In this document: one piece after another, positions 24,993 through 33,410 of the stretch
Position numbering within the stretch: the first letter of the stretch is position 1
Layout of the letters: each line of letters starts with the position of its first letter
Assembly: GCF_028281305.1 (NCBI RefSeq)
Contig: NZ_JANQKD010000012.1
Coordinates: forward strand, 61,135-125,134
Length of the DNA: 64,000 nucleotides
Direction of reading: 5' to 3'
Origin: Pelagibius sp.
GTDB taxonomy: Bacteria; Pseudomonadota; Alphaproteobacteria; Kiloniellales; Kiloniellaceae
Notes under the pieces: generated by a model
The model's database searches: none
Told to the model about the DNA's origin: nothing
Seen by the model: only the letters and a program-made list of their open reading frames with translations
Made by a program: the position numbers and the translations under genes

Positions 24993-26487
24993 AGACCGCC
25001 TGTTCCAGCTCGGCGAGGCTCGTGGCGCGGGGATCGTAGTGGCCAATAATGCGCCCGCCGGCCATGTGCAGCACGCGGTCGGCGTTGAAGTAGACTTCCG
25101 GCGCCTCGTCGGAGATCAGCAGGATCGCCAGCCCCTGCTCCGCGAGGCGGCGGATGATGGCGAAGATGCCCGCCCGGGCCCCGACGTCGACCCCCACTGT
25201 CGGAGCATCGAGCACCAACAGGCGGGGCTCCGTCGCCAGCCACTTGGCCAGCACGATGCGCTGCTGATTGCCGCCGGAAAGCGTGGCCACGGCATCGGCG
25301 GGCGTGCCGATCTTCACCGCAAGCTCGCGGATCCAGTGGTCGACGAGGCTGGACTTGCGCGCCGGCGAGATGAGGCCGGCCGTGAGCAGCCGGTCCAGCA
25401 CCGTCAGGCTCAGGTTGTCGGCAATGGACTGCGGCTGGATGAGGCCGAGGGACAGACGGTCCTCGGAGACATAGGAGACGCCGGCGCGGATCGCCTGGCC
25501 GTTGGAGCGAAAGCGGACCGGCTTGCCGTCCAGGCGGATCTCGCCGCGGTCCGGCCGGGTCATGCCGAAGAGGGTATGGCCCAGTTCCGTGCGCCCGGCG
25601 CCGATCAGCCCGGTGATGCCCAGGATCTCGCCCTTGCGGATGGTGAGCTCGATGTCGGCGTACTCGCCCTCGCGGGTCAGCCCCTTCAACTCCAGCACCG
25701 GCGGAGCCGCGCTGCGGTCGCGCGCGGCCACGGCGCTGTCGAAGGTCTGGCCGGTCATCAGTTCCGTCAGCTTGGACTGGGTCATGCCCTCGGTCGGGAA
25801 GACCCCGACCAGCCGCCCATCGCGCAATACGGTGACGGCGCTGGAGACCTCCAGCACTTCGGCGAGGCGATGGCTGACGAAGACCACCGCCACGCCCGAA
25901 GCCGAAAGGCTGCGCACGATCTCCAACAGGTGGTCGGTCTCGGCCTGGGTAAGAGACGCCGTAGGCTCGTCCATGAAGATCAGCCGCGCCTCGCCGACCA
26001 GGGCGCGGGCGATGGCGACGATCTGGCGCTTGGCGATGGGCAGGCTGCGCAGCGGCGCATCCGGGTCGAGTGCGACGCCCAGCCGGGCCAGCACACGTGC
26101 CGCCGTCTCGCGCATGCGCTTGCGTGCCACAGGCTTCGGCCGCGCGCCCAGCAGCGCCTCGAAACCGATGTTCTCGGCAACCGTCATTTCCGGGAACAGC
26201 GCCAGGTCCTGCCAGATCACGGCGATGCCCAGGCGCCGCGCCAGACCCGGTGTCGGCGCCGCGACGCTCTGCCCTGCGATCTCGATATCGGCGCCGGGAT
26301 CGGCCGTGTAGACGCCGGTGGCGATCTTGATCACCGTGCTCTTGCCGGAGCCGTTCTCCCCGGCCAGGCAGTGGACCTCGCCCGGACGCACCGTGAAGGA
26401 CACATCGTTGAGGGCCTTGACGCCGCCGAAGGTCTTGGAGACCCCGCGCATCGCCAGCACCGCCCCCCGCGCGGCCTGCTCAGCCAT
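24985..26487 (-). CDS. Sugar ABC transporter ATPase, RbsA-like (two ABC domains)
   Basis: 500 residues. Domain one: GENGSGKSTVIKI, signature region PIAKRQIVAIARAL, Walker B RLIFMDEPTASL. Domain two: GLIGAGRTELG, LSGGNQQRIVLAKWL, Walker B LLVLDAPTVGVD with Glu replaced by Ala. The degenerate second domain is usual in RbsA/MglA/XylG proteins. It lies 99 bases after the binding-protein gene, with a hairpin between them. Confidence 0.94.
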   Translation of the reverse strand: MAEQAARGAVLAMRGVSKTFGGVKALNDVSFTVRPGEVHCLAGENGSGKSTVIKIATGVYTADPGADIEIAGQSVAAPTPGLARRLGIAVIWQDLALFPEMTVAENIGFEALLGARPKPVARKRMRETAARVLARLGVALDPDAPLRSLPIAKRQIVAIARALVGEARLIFMDEPTASLTQAETDHLLEIVRSLSASGVAVVFVSHRLAEVLEVSSAVTVLRDGRLVGVFPTEGMTQSKLTELMTGQTFDSAVAARDRSAAPPVLELKGLTREGEYADIELTIRKGEILGITGLIGAGRTELGHTLFGMTRPDRGEIRLDGKPVRFRSNGQAIRAGVSYVSEDRLSLGLIQPQSIADNLSLTVLDRLLTAGLISPARKSSLVDHWIRELAVKIGTPADAVATLSGGNQQRIVLAKWLATEPRLLVLDAPTVGVDVGARAGIFAIIRRLAEQGLAILLISDEAPEVYFNADRVLHMAGGRIIGHYDPRATSLAELEQAVYA

Positions 26488-26536
26488 AAGCGGTCAATCC
26501 TCTGTTAAAGGACGCGCCTGTAAAGAAACGAGCCTC

Positions 26537-26573
26537 GCAAAAAGAATGGGGCGGCGCCAGCAGGCACCGCCCC
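26537..26573 (-). terminator. Hairpin with T-tract between binding protein and ATPase genes
   Basis: On the minus strand GGGGCGG and CCGCCCC (26573-26567 and 26554-26548) form a stem, followed by ATTCTTTTTGC. Such an intercistronic partial terminator is common after periplasmic-binding-protein genes and would give more binding protein than membrane components. Confidence 0.68.
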
Positions 26574-26586
26574 AAGGTCACAGCAG

Positions 26587-27585
26587 TCAGAGGCCCATGG
26601 CCGCAAGCTCGTCGACCGTATCCTTGTTGATGGTCACCAACTGGTCGACGATGATGTTGGTCGAACCCGGCTCCGGGTTGACCGTACCCAGTCCTTCGAT
26701 CTCCATGCCCGCGGTAATCTCTTCGCCCTTCACCAGAAGGTCGGCCATAGTGACGAAGACACGGCCCGCCTCCATGGGATTCCACATGAAGCCGCCGGAG
26801 ATCGCGTCGGACTTGATGAGTTTCTGTCCCTGGCCCGGCGAGAAGGGGCCGAGGACATGGATGTCGCCGACCTTGCGGCGCTCCTCGATGGCACGCCCGG
26901 CCCCGATGGGACCCTGGCTGCCGAAGGCGAGGAAGCCCTTGAGGTCGGGATTGGCGGAGATCAGGTCGAGCGCGGTCTTGCGGCTGTCGTCGGCGCTCTC
27001 GGCCACGCCGTGACGCTCGCCGATCAGGTTCATGTCCGGATAGTTGGCCTTGATGTGGGCGATCGCCGCATCGGCCCAGGCGTTATGCAGCGGCACGGTC
27101 AGCGAGCCGACGAAAACCGCGTAGTCGCCCGCACCGCCCATCTTTTCCGCCAGCAGGTCGGCGTGGGCCTCGCCGAAGCCGTTGGCCGAGGCCAGCTCGA
27201 AGTTCCAGTCGACGTTCTGCTGGTCCGGGCTTTCGTGGGTGATGACCTTGATACCCTGGGCACGGGCCTTGGCCAGCACCGGCTCCAGCACCTCTGCATC
27301 GTTGGGGACGACGCCGATGGCATCGACACCCTGGGCGATCAGATCCTCGATGGCGCGCACCTGCAGCGCGGGATCGGCGCTGGTCGGGCCGATCATGAAG
27401 GCGTCCATGCCAAGCTCTTCGGCGCGCTGCTTGATGCCGACTTCCATGGCATTGAACCAGGGGATTCCGCCGATCTTGACCACGACGCCCATTTTCGGCT
27501 TGTCCGCCGCCGCCACGCTGCCCGCTGCGGCCATCCCGGCCATGGCAAACGCGACTGCGGCCGCCTGCAAAACTCTCGCGAACAT
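26587..27585 (-). CDS. Sugar ABC transporter periplasmic binding protein (LsrB/RhaS-like)
   Basis: 332 residues with a Sec signal peptide ending about SVAAADK. The mature protein begins KMGVVVKIGGIPWFNAMEVG, followed by DALQVRAIEDLIAQGVDAIGV-like periplasmic-binding type 1 segments and VITHESPDQQNVDW, which resembles AI-2 and rhamnose receptors. First gene of the importer-epimerase-kinase operon. Its promoter contains a perfect palindrome, probably the site of the divergent LacI protein. Ligand unknown; a ketose is inferred from the epimerase. Confidence 0.9.
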   Translation of the reverse strand: MFARVLQAAAVAFAMAGMAAAGSVAAADKPKMGVVVKIGGIPWFNAMEVGIKQRAEELGMDAFMIGPTSADPALQVRAIEDLIAQGVDAIGVVPNDAEVLEPVLAKARAQGIKVITHESPDQQNVDWNFELASANGFGEAHADLLAEKMGGAGDYAVFVGSLTVPLHNAWADAAIAHIKANYPDMNLIGERHGVAESADDSRKTALDLISANPDLKGFLAFGSQGPIGAGRAIEERRKVGDIHVLGPFSPGQGQKLIKSDAISGGFMWNPMEAGRVFVTMADLLVKGEEITAGMEIEGLGTVNPEPGSTNIIVDQLVTINKDTVDELAAMGL

Positions 27586-27682
27586 CCCATCCTCCCTATG
27601 ATTCTCGTTATGGACGATTGTCTGTTTTGGTGTTTCTCCTACCTTCTTTGAGGCAAGCCTGCTTGCACAATCGATAGAGCAA

Positions 27683-27710
27683 AGGGTATTAGACTCCCGT
27701 TGGGAGTCAA
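27683..27710 (-). promoter_or_regulatory. Importer-operon promoter overlapped by a LacI-type operator
   Basis: On the minus strand TTGACT (27710-27705) and TACCCT (27688-27683) are separated by 16 bases, a plausible sigma-70 promoter for the importer. The perfect palindrome GACTCCC-GTT-GGGAGTC (27692-27708) fills the spacer and part of the -35 box. A half-site GGAGTC follows in the LacI leader. Binding there would block polymerase, as expected for LacI repression. Confidence 0.66.
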
Positions 27711-27728
27711 GTGTGTTCGGAGTCTGAT

Positions 27729-28766
27729 GTGAAGGTCGCGGGGAAAAACCGGCCGGGAGCGGCGAAAAAGACCACGATCTACGACCTGGCGCAGCTGACC
27801 GGCGCCTCGCCGTCGACGGTCAGTGCGGCACTCAACGGCACCTGGCGGCAGCGGCGCATCAAGGAAAGCACGGTGCGCCAGATCCAGCAGACCGCGCTGA
27901 AGGAGGGCTACCGCACCAACCTGCAGGCGCGCGGCCTCCGCCAGTCGCGCTCCGGCCTCGCGGGTCTCATCATGCCGATGTACGACAACCGCTTCTTCGC
28001 CTCCCTCGCCCAGTCCTTCGAGGTCGAGGCGCGCGAGCGCGGGCTCTGCCCGATCACCGTCAGCACCCACCGCGATCCGGAGGAGGAGCAGCGCACCGTC
28101 GACACGCTGATCTCCTATGCGGTCGACTCGCTTTTCGTCGCCGGCGCCACCGACCCGGACGCAGTCAGCCGTCTCTGCGCCGATGCCGGCGTGCGCCACG
28201 TCAACGTCGACCTGCCGGGCAAGCTCGCCGCCTCGGTGATCTCCGACAACCGGGCCGGCGCGATGACCCTGACGGACGCCATGTTCGACGCGCGTCCGGA
28301 TTCCGATGCCCACCTGAAGGGCCGCATCTTCTTTCTCGGCGGTCGCGAGAAGGACTTCGCCACCAGCGAGCGCATCGCCGGCTTCCGCAGCGTGGTCGAG
28401 CGGCGCACCGGCAGCTGCGCCGCCGAGCAGGTCGTGGCCACCGGCTACAACCCGGAGATCGTCGCCAAGGAAGCACAGAAGCTGTTCCGCGATCCGGCGA
28501 CGGCACCCCGCGCCCTGCTGGTGAATTCGACCATCGCCTTCGAGGGCGGCCTCAGCTTCCTCGCCTCCCTGCCGCCGGAGACGGTCGAGCGGCTTGTCGT
28601 GGGCTGTTACGACTATGACCCCTTCGTGCGCTACCTGCGCTTCCCGGTGATCATGATGCGCCAGGACGTCGAGGGTCTGATCCGCGAGGCCTTCCGCCTT
28701 CTGGAGTCCGACACCACGACGCCGGAGGTCGTGCGCGTCACCCCCACCCTCGTCACGCCCGGCTGA
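27729..28766 (+). CDS. LacI-family transcriptional regulator
   Basis: 345 residues from GTG 27729, chosen because GGAG lies 6 bases upstream; GTG 27711 would begin inside the operator flank. The helix-turn-helix TIYDLAQLTGASPSTVSAAL is at the N-terminus, followed by the hinge and a periplasmic-binding-like ligand domain (GLAGLIMPMYDNRFF, DSLFVAGATDPD, ATGYNPE). Divergent from the sugar importer, with the operator between them, so it probably represses importer and itself until the sugar binds. Confidence 0.9.
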   Translation: MKVAGKNRPGAAKKTTIYDLAQLTGASPSTVSAALNGTWRQRRIKESTVRQIQQTALKEGYRTNLQARGLRQSRSGLAGLIMPMYDNRFFASLAQSFEVEARERGLCPITVSTHRDPEEEQRTVDTLISYAVDSLFVAGATDPDAVSRLCADAGVRHVNVDLPGKLAASVISDNRAGAMTLTDAMFDARPDSDAHLKGRIFFLGGREKDFATSERIAGFRSVVERRTGSCAAEQVVATGYNPEIVAKEAQKLFRDPATAPRALLVNSTIAFEGGLSFLASLPPETVERLVVGCYDYDPFVRYLRFPVIMMRQDVEGLIREAFRLLESDTTTPEVVRVTPTLVTPG

Positions 28767-28773
28767 CGCGGCC

Positions 28774-29178
28774 TCAGGGGTCCCGATCGGACGCAGCCGG
28801 TCCGGAGGGGGCGCGGATCGCGTCGACATGCTTTCGCACGACTGCCCAGTCCCTGCGGAGGGACCGCGCCACGGGATCGAGCCACCAGGGCAGCCGCCAG
28901 CGCCGGCGTTGGCGTTGCAGCACGCGCTCCTTCACGAAGGTCTCGTCCCAGCCGGCCCATTCGCCGGCAACCGACAAGAGATTGACGCCGAAGGCGGGCC
29001 AGACCTCGGCGAACATGATCCGGTCGAGATCACCGCCGCTGTAGGGCGAGGCCGCACAGACCCGCGCGATCCGCTGAAAGTCCGGCGCGGCAAGCTCGGT
29101 ATCCAGGCAGAGTTCGCTGCAGGCCACCCACACAGGCAGTCGATTGTCGATGTCGCTTTCAGGAGGCAGGAGTGTCAT
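28774..29178 (-). CDS. Hypothetical protein, 134 residues
   Basis: Shows LPVWVACSELCLDTEL, then RIARVCAASPYSGGDLDRI and EVWPAFGVNLLSVAGEW. This pattern resembles a small conserved family of unknown function (DUF7079-like, from memory). No signal peptide, membrane segment or metal motif is seen. It ends 7 bases beyond the convergent LacI gene and starts just before a palindromic repeat. Function unknown. Confidence 0.68.
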   Translation of the reverse strand: MTLLPPESDIDNRLPVWVACSELCLDTELAAPDFQRIARVCAASPYSGGDLDRIMFAEVWPAFGVNLLSVAGEWAGWDETFVKERVLQRQRRRWRLPWWLDPVARSLRRDWAVVRKHVDAIRAPSGPAASDRDP

Positions 29179-29236
29179 GGCTGTCGATGCCTGCAGTCTA
29201 AAGCAGTTCCGGGCGTGACCGCGACCGCTTTCCCCG

Positions 29237-29302
29237 CTAGAGCGGATTCACCGGCTTTGATGGATCGCTTCCGTGATTCCATCAAAGCCGGATCTGCTCT
29301 AG
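29237..29302. repeat. Complete palindromic repeat element, GATGGATCGC core
   Basis: Perfect 14-bp arms CCGGCTTTGATGGA/TCCATCAAAGCCGG (29251-29264 and 29278-29291) with a 13-base loop lie inside CTAGAGCGGATTCA...GATCTGCTCTAG ends. It is the best-preserved copy of the family also found at 5939-6001 and, partly, 2804-2858. It lies between divergent genes. Confidence 0.82.
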
Positions 29303-29350
29303 GCTTTGCGCCTCTATGCCGCGCCGACACCGGGTTGTGAAAGACTGATC

Positions 29351-30481
29351 ATGCAGAGCTGCGACTTTCTTGTCGTCGGGGCCGGCATCGCCGGCGCCTC
29401 CGCGGCCTACGAGCTGGCGGCTGGCGGCAGTGCCATCGTGCTGGAGCGCGAAGAAGCGCCCGGCTACCACACCACCGGACGGTCGGCGGCCCAGTTCCTG
29501 GAGAGCTACGGCAACGACGTCATCCGCGCCATCACGCGGGCCAGCCGGGCGTTCTACGACGCGCCGCCGGAGGGTTTTGCCGGGCATGCCCTGCTCTCGC
29601 CGCGGCCCTCGGTCTATCTGGCGCGGGAGGATCAGCTCGACGATCTCGCCGACTTCCAGAAGGACGCCGGGGCCGATACGGCCGCCCTGACCGCCGCCGA
29701 GGTGGCCGAGCTGGTGCCCGTTGTCCGCCCGGGCTATGCCGCCGCCGGGCTGATCGAAGAGAGCGCCAGCGATATCGACGTGCACGCCCTTCACCAGGGC
29801 TATCTGAAGGGCCTGCGGCGGCGCGGCGGCCAAGTGGTGACCCGCGCGGAGGTGACCGCCGCCCGGCGGACCGGCGGGCTCTGGCAGGTGGAAACCGCCC
29901 AGGGAACCTTTGCCGCCCCCGTGCTGGTGAACGCCGCCGGTGCCTGGGCGGACACTTTGGGCCGCCTGGCCGGGGCGGAGCCCATCGGGCTGCAGCCCAA
30001 GCGGCGCACCGCCATCACCTTCGACGGACCGGAGGGCTCGGACTGTCGCGCATGGCCGCTGGTGGCCGACATCGCCGAGAGCTTTTACTTCAAACCGGAG
30101 TCCGGGCGCCTCCTGGCCTCCCCGGGCGACGAAACGCCCATGGAGCCCTGCGACGTGCAGCCGGAAGAACTGGACATCGCCGTCACCGTCGACCGCATCG
30201 AGCGCGCGACGACCCTGAAGGTGCGGCGCATCGCCCACAAGTGGGCCGGGCTGCGCAGCTTCGTCGCCGACAAGTCCCTGGTCATCGGCTTCGACGAGGC
30301 GGTGGAGGGCCTGTTCTGGCTGGCCGGCCAGGGCGGCTACGGCATTCAGACGGCACCGGCAGCCGCCCGCTGCGCGGCGGCGCTCGCGACCGGCACGGAC
30401 CTGCCGGACGACGTCGCAAAGCTCGGCCTTACGGCGGAGGCCATTGCCCCGGCGCGCCTAAGACCGAGAGTTCTCGCCTGA
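29351..30481 (+). CDS. FAD-dependent D-amino acid dehydrogenase-like oxidoreductase (DauA-like)
   Basis: 376 residues from ATG 29351. The Rossmann motif FLVVGAGIAGASAAYELA is at the N-terminus, followed by EAPGYHTTGRSAAQF, ASRAFYDAPPEGF and HALLSPRP, which closely resemble the D-arginine dehydrogenase DauA. The C-terminal FAD segment reads LAGQGGYGIQTAPAAARCAA. It should oxidise a D-amino acid or similar amine to the imino/keto acid. It stands alone, convergent with hypB 11 bases away. The in-frame ATG at 29306 lies within the upstream repeat flank and is less likely. Confidence 0.86.
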   Translation: MQSCDFLVVGAGIAGASAAYELAAGGSAIVLEREEAPGYHTTGRSAAQFLESYGNDVIRAITRASRAFYDAPPEGFAGHALLSPRPSVYLAREDQLDDLADFQKDAGADTAALTAAEVAELVPVVRPGYAAAGLIEESASDIDVHALHQGYLKGLRRRGGQVVTRAEVTAARRTGGLWQVETAQGTFAAPVLVNAAGAWADTLGRLAGAEPIGLQPKRRTAITFDGPEGSDCRAWPLVADIAESFYFKPESGRLLASPGDETPMEPCDVQPEELDIAVTVDRIERATTLKVRRIAHKWAGLRSFVADKSLVIGFDEAVEGLFWLAGQGGYGIQTAPAAARCAAALATGTDLPDDVAKLGLTAEAIAPARLRPRVLA

Positions 30482-30492
30482 GGCGGCAGCGG

Positions 30493-31359
30493 CTACTCGC
30501 CGGCCAGACCGAAGGCTGCGCCGCGCTCGTCCTCCAGGAAGGCGAGCCAGGCCTCCATCCCCGCGCCGGTGCGCGCCGAAAGCGTAAAGAGGCGGGCGTC
30601 CGGGTTCACGCTTTTGATGTTGGCGGTGCAGAGCGCCTGATCGAAGTCCACATGCGGCGCCAGGTCGATCTTGTTGATCACCACCACCTCGGCGGCGCGG
30701 AACATGTGCGGGTACTTCAGCGGCTTGTCCTCGCCCTCGGTGGTCGAGATCACGGCGATCTTCATGCGTTCGCCGAGATCGAACATGGCCGGGCAGACCA
30801 GGTTGCCGACGTTCTCGATCATCAGGAGCGAGCCGGCCTGCGGGTCCAGCGTCTTCACCGCCTCCGCCACCATGTCCGCCTCCAGATGGCAGCCGGCACC
30901 GGTGTTGATTTGCACGGCCCGCGCGCCGGCAGAGCGAATGCGCTCGGCGTCGTTGACGGTCATCTGGTCGCCCTCGATGACGGCGATCTCAACGCGGTCC
31001 TGCAGCGCCTCGATGGTGCGCTCCAGGAGAGTCGTCTTGCCGGCGCCGGGAGAGCTGACGAGGTTCAGGGCCAGGACGCCGCGTCCCTCGAACCAGCCGC
31101 GGTTGCGGTCGGCGATGCGGTCGTTCTTGGCCAGCACCGCCTGCTCCAGCGCGATCACCTCGCCGTGCGGCCCATGGACGTGGTCATGATGGCCATGATC
31201 GTGATGGTGATGGTCATGATCGTGGTCGTGATCATGGTGGTGATGATGGGGGAGCGCTTCGACGGCTGCACCCTGGCGCAGCAGCGCCTCCTCGCCCTTG
31301 TCCAGATCGGTCAGGGTCACGGCGTTGGCCGGGTCAGAGCATCCGCAGGTTCCGCACAT
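30493..31359 (-). CDS. hypB: Hydrogenase nickel-insertion GTPase HypB
   Basis: 288 residues. N-terminal MCGTCGCS is the high-affinity nickel CxxCGC motif. A His/Asp-rich metal-storage stretch spans about residues 38-65. The P-loop [12 protein letters not shown] is near 102-112, followed by [18 protein letters not shown] and NKIDLA. It delivers nickel with HypA to the hydrogenase large subunit. Last gene of the hydrogenase operon; its ATG shares one base with the hypA stop (TGATG). Confidence 0.97.
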   Translation of the reverse strand: MCGTCGCSDPANAVTLTDLDKGEEALLRQGAAVEALPHHHHHDHDHDHDHHHHDHGHHDHVHGPHGEVIALEQAVLAKNDRIADRNRGWFEGRGVLALNLVSSPGAGKTTLLERTIEALQDRVEIAVIEGDQMTVNDAERIRSAGARAVQINTGAGCHLEADMVAEAVKTLDPQAGSLLMIENVGNLVCPAMFDLGERMKIAVISTTEGEDKPLKYPHMFRAAEVVVINKIDLAPHVDFDQALCTANIKSVNPDARLFTLSARTGAGMEAWLAFLEDERGAAFGLAGE

Positions 31360-31601
31360 CAGGCAGCCTCCTCCACTTCGAAGTTCTTGATCATGAAGAC
31401 ATCGCCCTCGGCGTCGAGAAACTCAAGCGCGGCGCCCTCCAGCGCCGTCCCCTCGGCGACGATGTCGAAACAGAAACTGAGGGCCTCGCGCTCCACGCAG
31501 GCCAGCGGGCCGACCGCCAGGCACACGCGCCGCACCCGCCGGGACCCGGCGTGCTCGCCGACGATGGCGACGATGTTGCGCGTGAGGCCCAGTTCGTGCA
31601 T
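31359..31601 (-). CDS. hypA: Short HypA lacking the zinc-binding loop
   Basis: 80 residues against about 113 in usual HypA. The nickel-binding N-terminus [14 protein letters not shown] is intact, as is [20 protein letters not shown] and [11 protein letters not shown]. Then LDAEGD runs straight into [13 protein letters not shown], the equivalent of the final strand (ELRIKSIEVE). The whole CxxC...CxxC zinc loop of about 33 residues is absent, with frame and both flanks preserved. It joins hypB and the nickel permease through 1-base TGATG overlaps, so the boundaries are firm. The missing module may be supplied in trans by the 72-residue zinc-ribbon protein at 46234-46452. Confidence 0.88.
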   Translation of the reverse strand: MHELGLTRNIVAIVGEHAGSRRVRRVCLAVGPLACVEREALSFCFDIVAEGTALEGAALEFLDAEGDVFMIKNFEVEEAA

Positions 31602-32320
31602 CAGAGGCTTCCCCAGGCGGTCTCCGCCGTGCCGGCCATGACGTCGACGCCCAGCACGATCGCCAGGGCCGCGGCACCCAGCGTCAGCCCCGTGTGAATC
31701 CACCGCGCCCGTTGCTCCGCCGCGCCCAGCGGCCAGGCGGCCACAAAAGACAGCGCCGCCATGCCGAGGATGGAGCCGAGGCCGAAGACGAGCACGTAAC
31801 CCAGCGCCGTCCAGGCATCCTGGGTTGCCGCCACGGCCAGGGCCAGCAGGCCCGCCGAACCCGCCGCACCGTGGATCAGCCCCACCGCCAGCGCCCGCAG
31901 GGGAAACCCTGTCGGATGGCGGTGGTCGTGCGGGTCGTCGCGGTGCGCCGCGGTCGCGCCCGCGTGGCTGTGGGCATGGAGGTGCGGACGCCCCGCGTCA
32001 TGGCTGTGAACGTGAAAGTGGATCCGCTGGGCCCGAAAACGGCGCAGCACGTCCAGGCCCAGCAGGACGAGCATGACGCCGACGCCGAACTCCAGCGCCG
32101 CCGAGGTCTGCTCCGTCAGGGTCAGACCCATCAGAATGACAGCCGCGCAGATTGCAAAGAGCGTGATGGTATGACCGAGCCCCCAGGCCGCCCCCCGAAG
32201 CGCGAGCCCGCGCTTTGACGACTTGCCGCTCACCGCCATGGCGCCGACCGCCGCCAGGTGGTCGGCCTCCAGCGCGTGCTGCATGCCGATCAGAAACCCC
32301 AATGCTAAAAACCCTTCCAA
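31601..32320 (-). CDS. Nickel permease, NiCoT/UreH-like
   Basis: About 239 residues from a TTG at 32320, or 227 from ATG 32284; the long frame upstream is a shadow of hypE. The first helix has LGFLIGMQHALEADHLAAV, containing the H-x4-D-H metal signature of nickel/cobalt transporters. About six membrane spans flank a His-rich loop (HFHVHSHDAGRPHLHAHSH), and GLIHGAAGSAGLL is a second family motif. It should import or export-balance Ni2+ for the hydrogenase. It sits between hypE and hypA in the operon. Confidence 0.84.
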   Translation of the reverse strand: MEGFLALGFLIGMQHALEADHLAAVGAMAVSGKSSKRGLALRGAAWGLGHTITLFAICAAVILMGLTLTEQTSAALEFGVGVMLVLLGLDVLRRFRAQRIHFHVHSHDAGRPHLHAHSHAGATAAHRDDPHDHRHPTGFPLRALAVGLIHGAAGSAGLLALAVAATQDAWTALGYVLVFGLGSILGMAALSFVAAWPLGAAEQRARWIHTGLTLGAAALAIVLGVDVMAGTAETAWGSL

Positions 32321-32345
32321 AACCTCATCCCCTCGAAAACAAGTC

Positions 32346-33410
32346 CTAACAGATCCGCGGCAACTGCTCGCCGACCAGCATGTCGACGATGCGCTGCCCG
32401 CCGAACAGCGTTTGCATGACGACAGTGCCGCTGTGCCCCTCCACCGCGCGGCCGATGATCTTGGCCTCCCGCCCGGCCGGATGGCCTTGCATGGCAGCGA
32501 GGGCCGCCTGCGACTCCGCCGCCGGTACGAAGAGCACGAGGGTGCCCTCGTTGGCAAGATAGAGCGGATCGAGGCCGAGGATTTCGCAGACGCCCTTGAC
32601 CTCGTCGCGCAGCGGCAGCGCCGTCTCCTCGATCTCGATGCCGACGCCGGCGGCTTCGGCCATCTCGTTGAGGGCCGAAGCGAGCCCGCCGCGGGTCGCA
32701 TCCCGGGCGGCACGCAGATTGGGCGCGGCGGCGATCACCGCTTCCATCAGACCGTTCAGCGACCGGCAGTCGGAGGGAATGTCCGTCGTCAGCGCCATGT
32801 CGCCCCGCGCCGCCAGGATCGCCGCGCCGTGGTCGCCCAGCACGCCGTTCACGATGGCGACGTCGCCGGCCCGGATGCGGCTGGCCGCCAGGCTGCGGCC
32901 CGGCGGAATGACGCCGACGCCGGCGGTGGTGACAAAGAGCTTGTCCGCCGAACCCTTGCCGACGACCTTGGTGTCGCCGGTGACGATGGCCGTGCCGGCC
33001 TCTTCTGCCGCCCGACGCATGGAGGCGGCGATGCGCCGCAGCAGCGCCACTTCCACCCCCTCCTCGATGATGAAGGAGGCGGAGAGCCAGAGCGGCCGCG
33101 CGCCGCCGACCGCCAGGTCGTTCACCGTGCCGCAGACGGCGATGGTGCCGATATCGCCGCCGGGAAACTCGACGGGATCGACCACGAAGCTGTCGGTGGT
33201 GAAGGCAAGCTGGGCGCCGGGCTCTGCGAAGGCCGCCGAGGTCAGGCGCGCCTGATCCTCCATCTCACCCATCTCCGGATTGCGGAAGGCGGCGACGAAG
33301 ACGTCTTCGATGAGATCGCGCATGGCCTTGCCGCCGCCACCGTGGGCCAAGGTGACCCGCTCGGCACGCAAGCGCCCCGCCGGCGGATTGGCAGGAGTGA
33401 TCACGTTCAT
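32346..33410 (-). CDS. hypE: Hydrogenase cyanide-ligand synthesis protein HypE
   Basis: 354 residues of the AIR-synthase (PurM-like) fold. VTLAHGGGGKAMRDLI is at the N-terminus and the protein ends in PRIC, whose terminal Cys carries the thiocarboxamide dehydrated to thiocyanate for the active-site iron. Start overlaps the hypD stop by 4 bases. Works with HypF (carbamoyl donor) and HypCD (acceptor). Confidence 0.97.
   Translation of the reverse strand: MNVITPANPPAGRLRAERVTLAHGGGGKAMRDLIEDVFVAAFRNPEMGEMEDQARLTSAAFAEPGAQLAFTTDSFVVDPVEFPGGDIGTIAVCGTVNDLAVGGARPLWLSASFIIEEGVEVALLRRIAASMRRAAEEAGTAIVTGDTKVVGKGSADKLFVTTAGVGVIPPGRSLAASRIRAGDVAIVNGVLGDHGAAILAARGDMALTTDIPSDCRSLNGLMEAVIAAAPNLRAARDATRGGLASALNEMAEAAGVGIEIEETALPLRDEVKGVCEILGLDPLYLANEGTLVLFVPAAESQAALAAMQGHPAGREAKIIGRAVEGHSGTVVMQTLFGGQRIVDMLVGEQLPRIC

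Noticed and set aside
31190..31255. ATGGTGATG/CATGATC-rich simple repeat
   Set aside because: It encodes the His/Asp-rich nickel-storage stretch of HypB and needs no separate explanation as a microsatellite.
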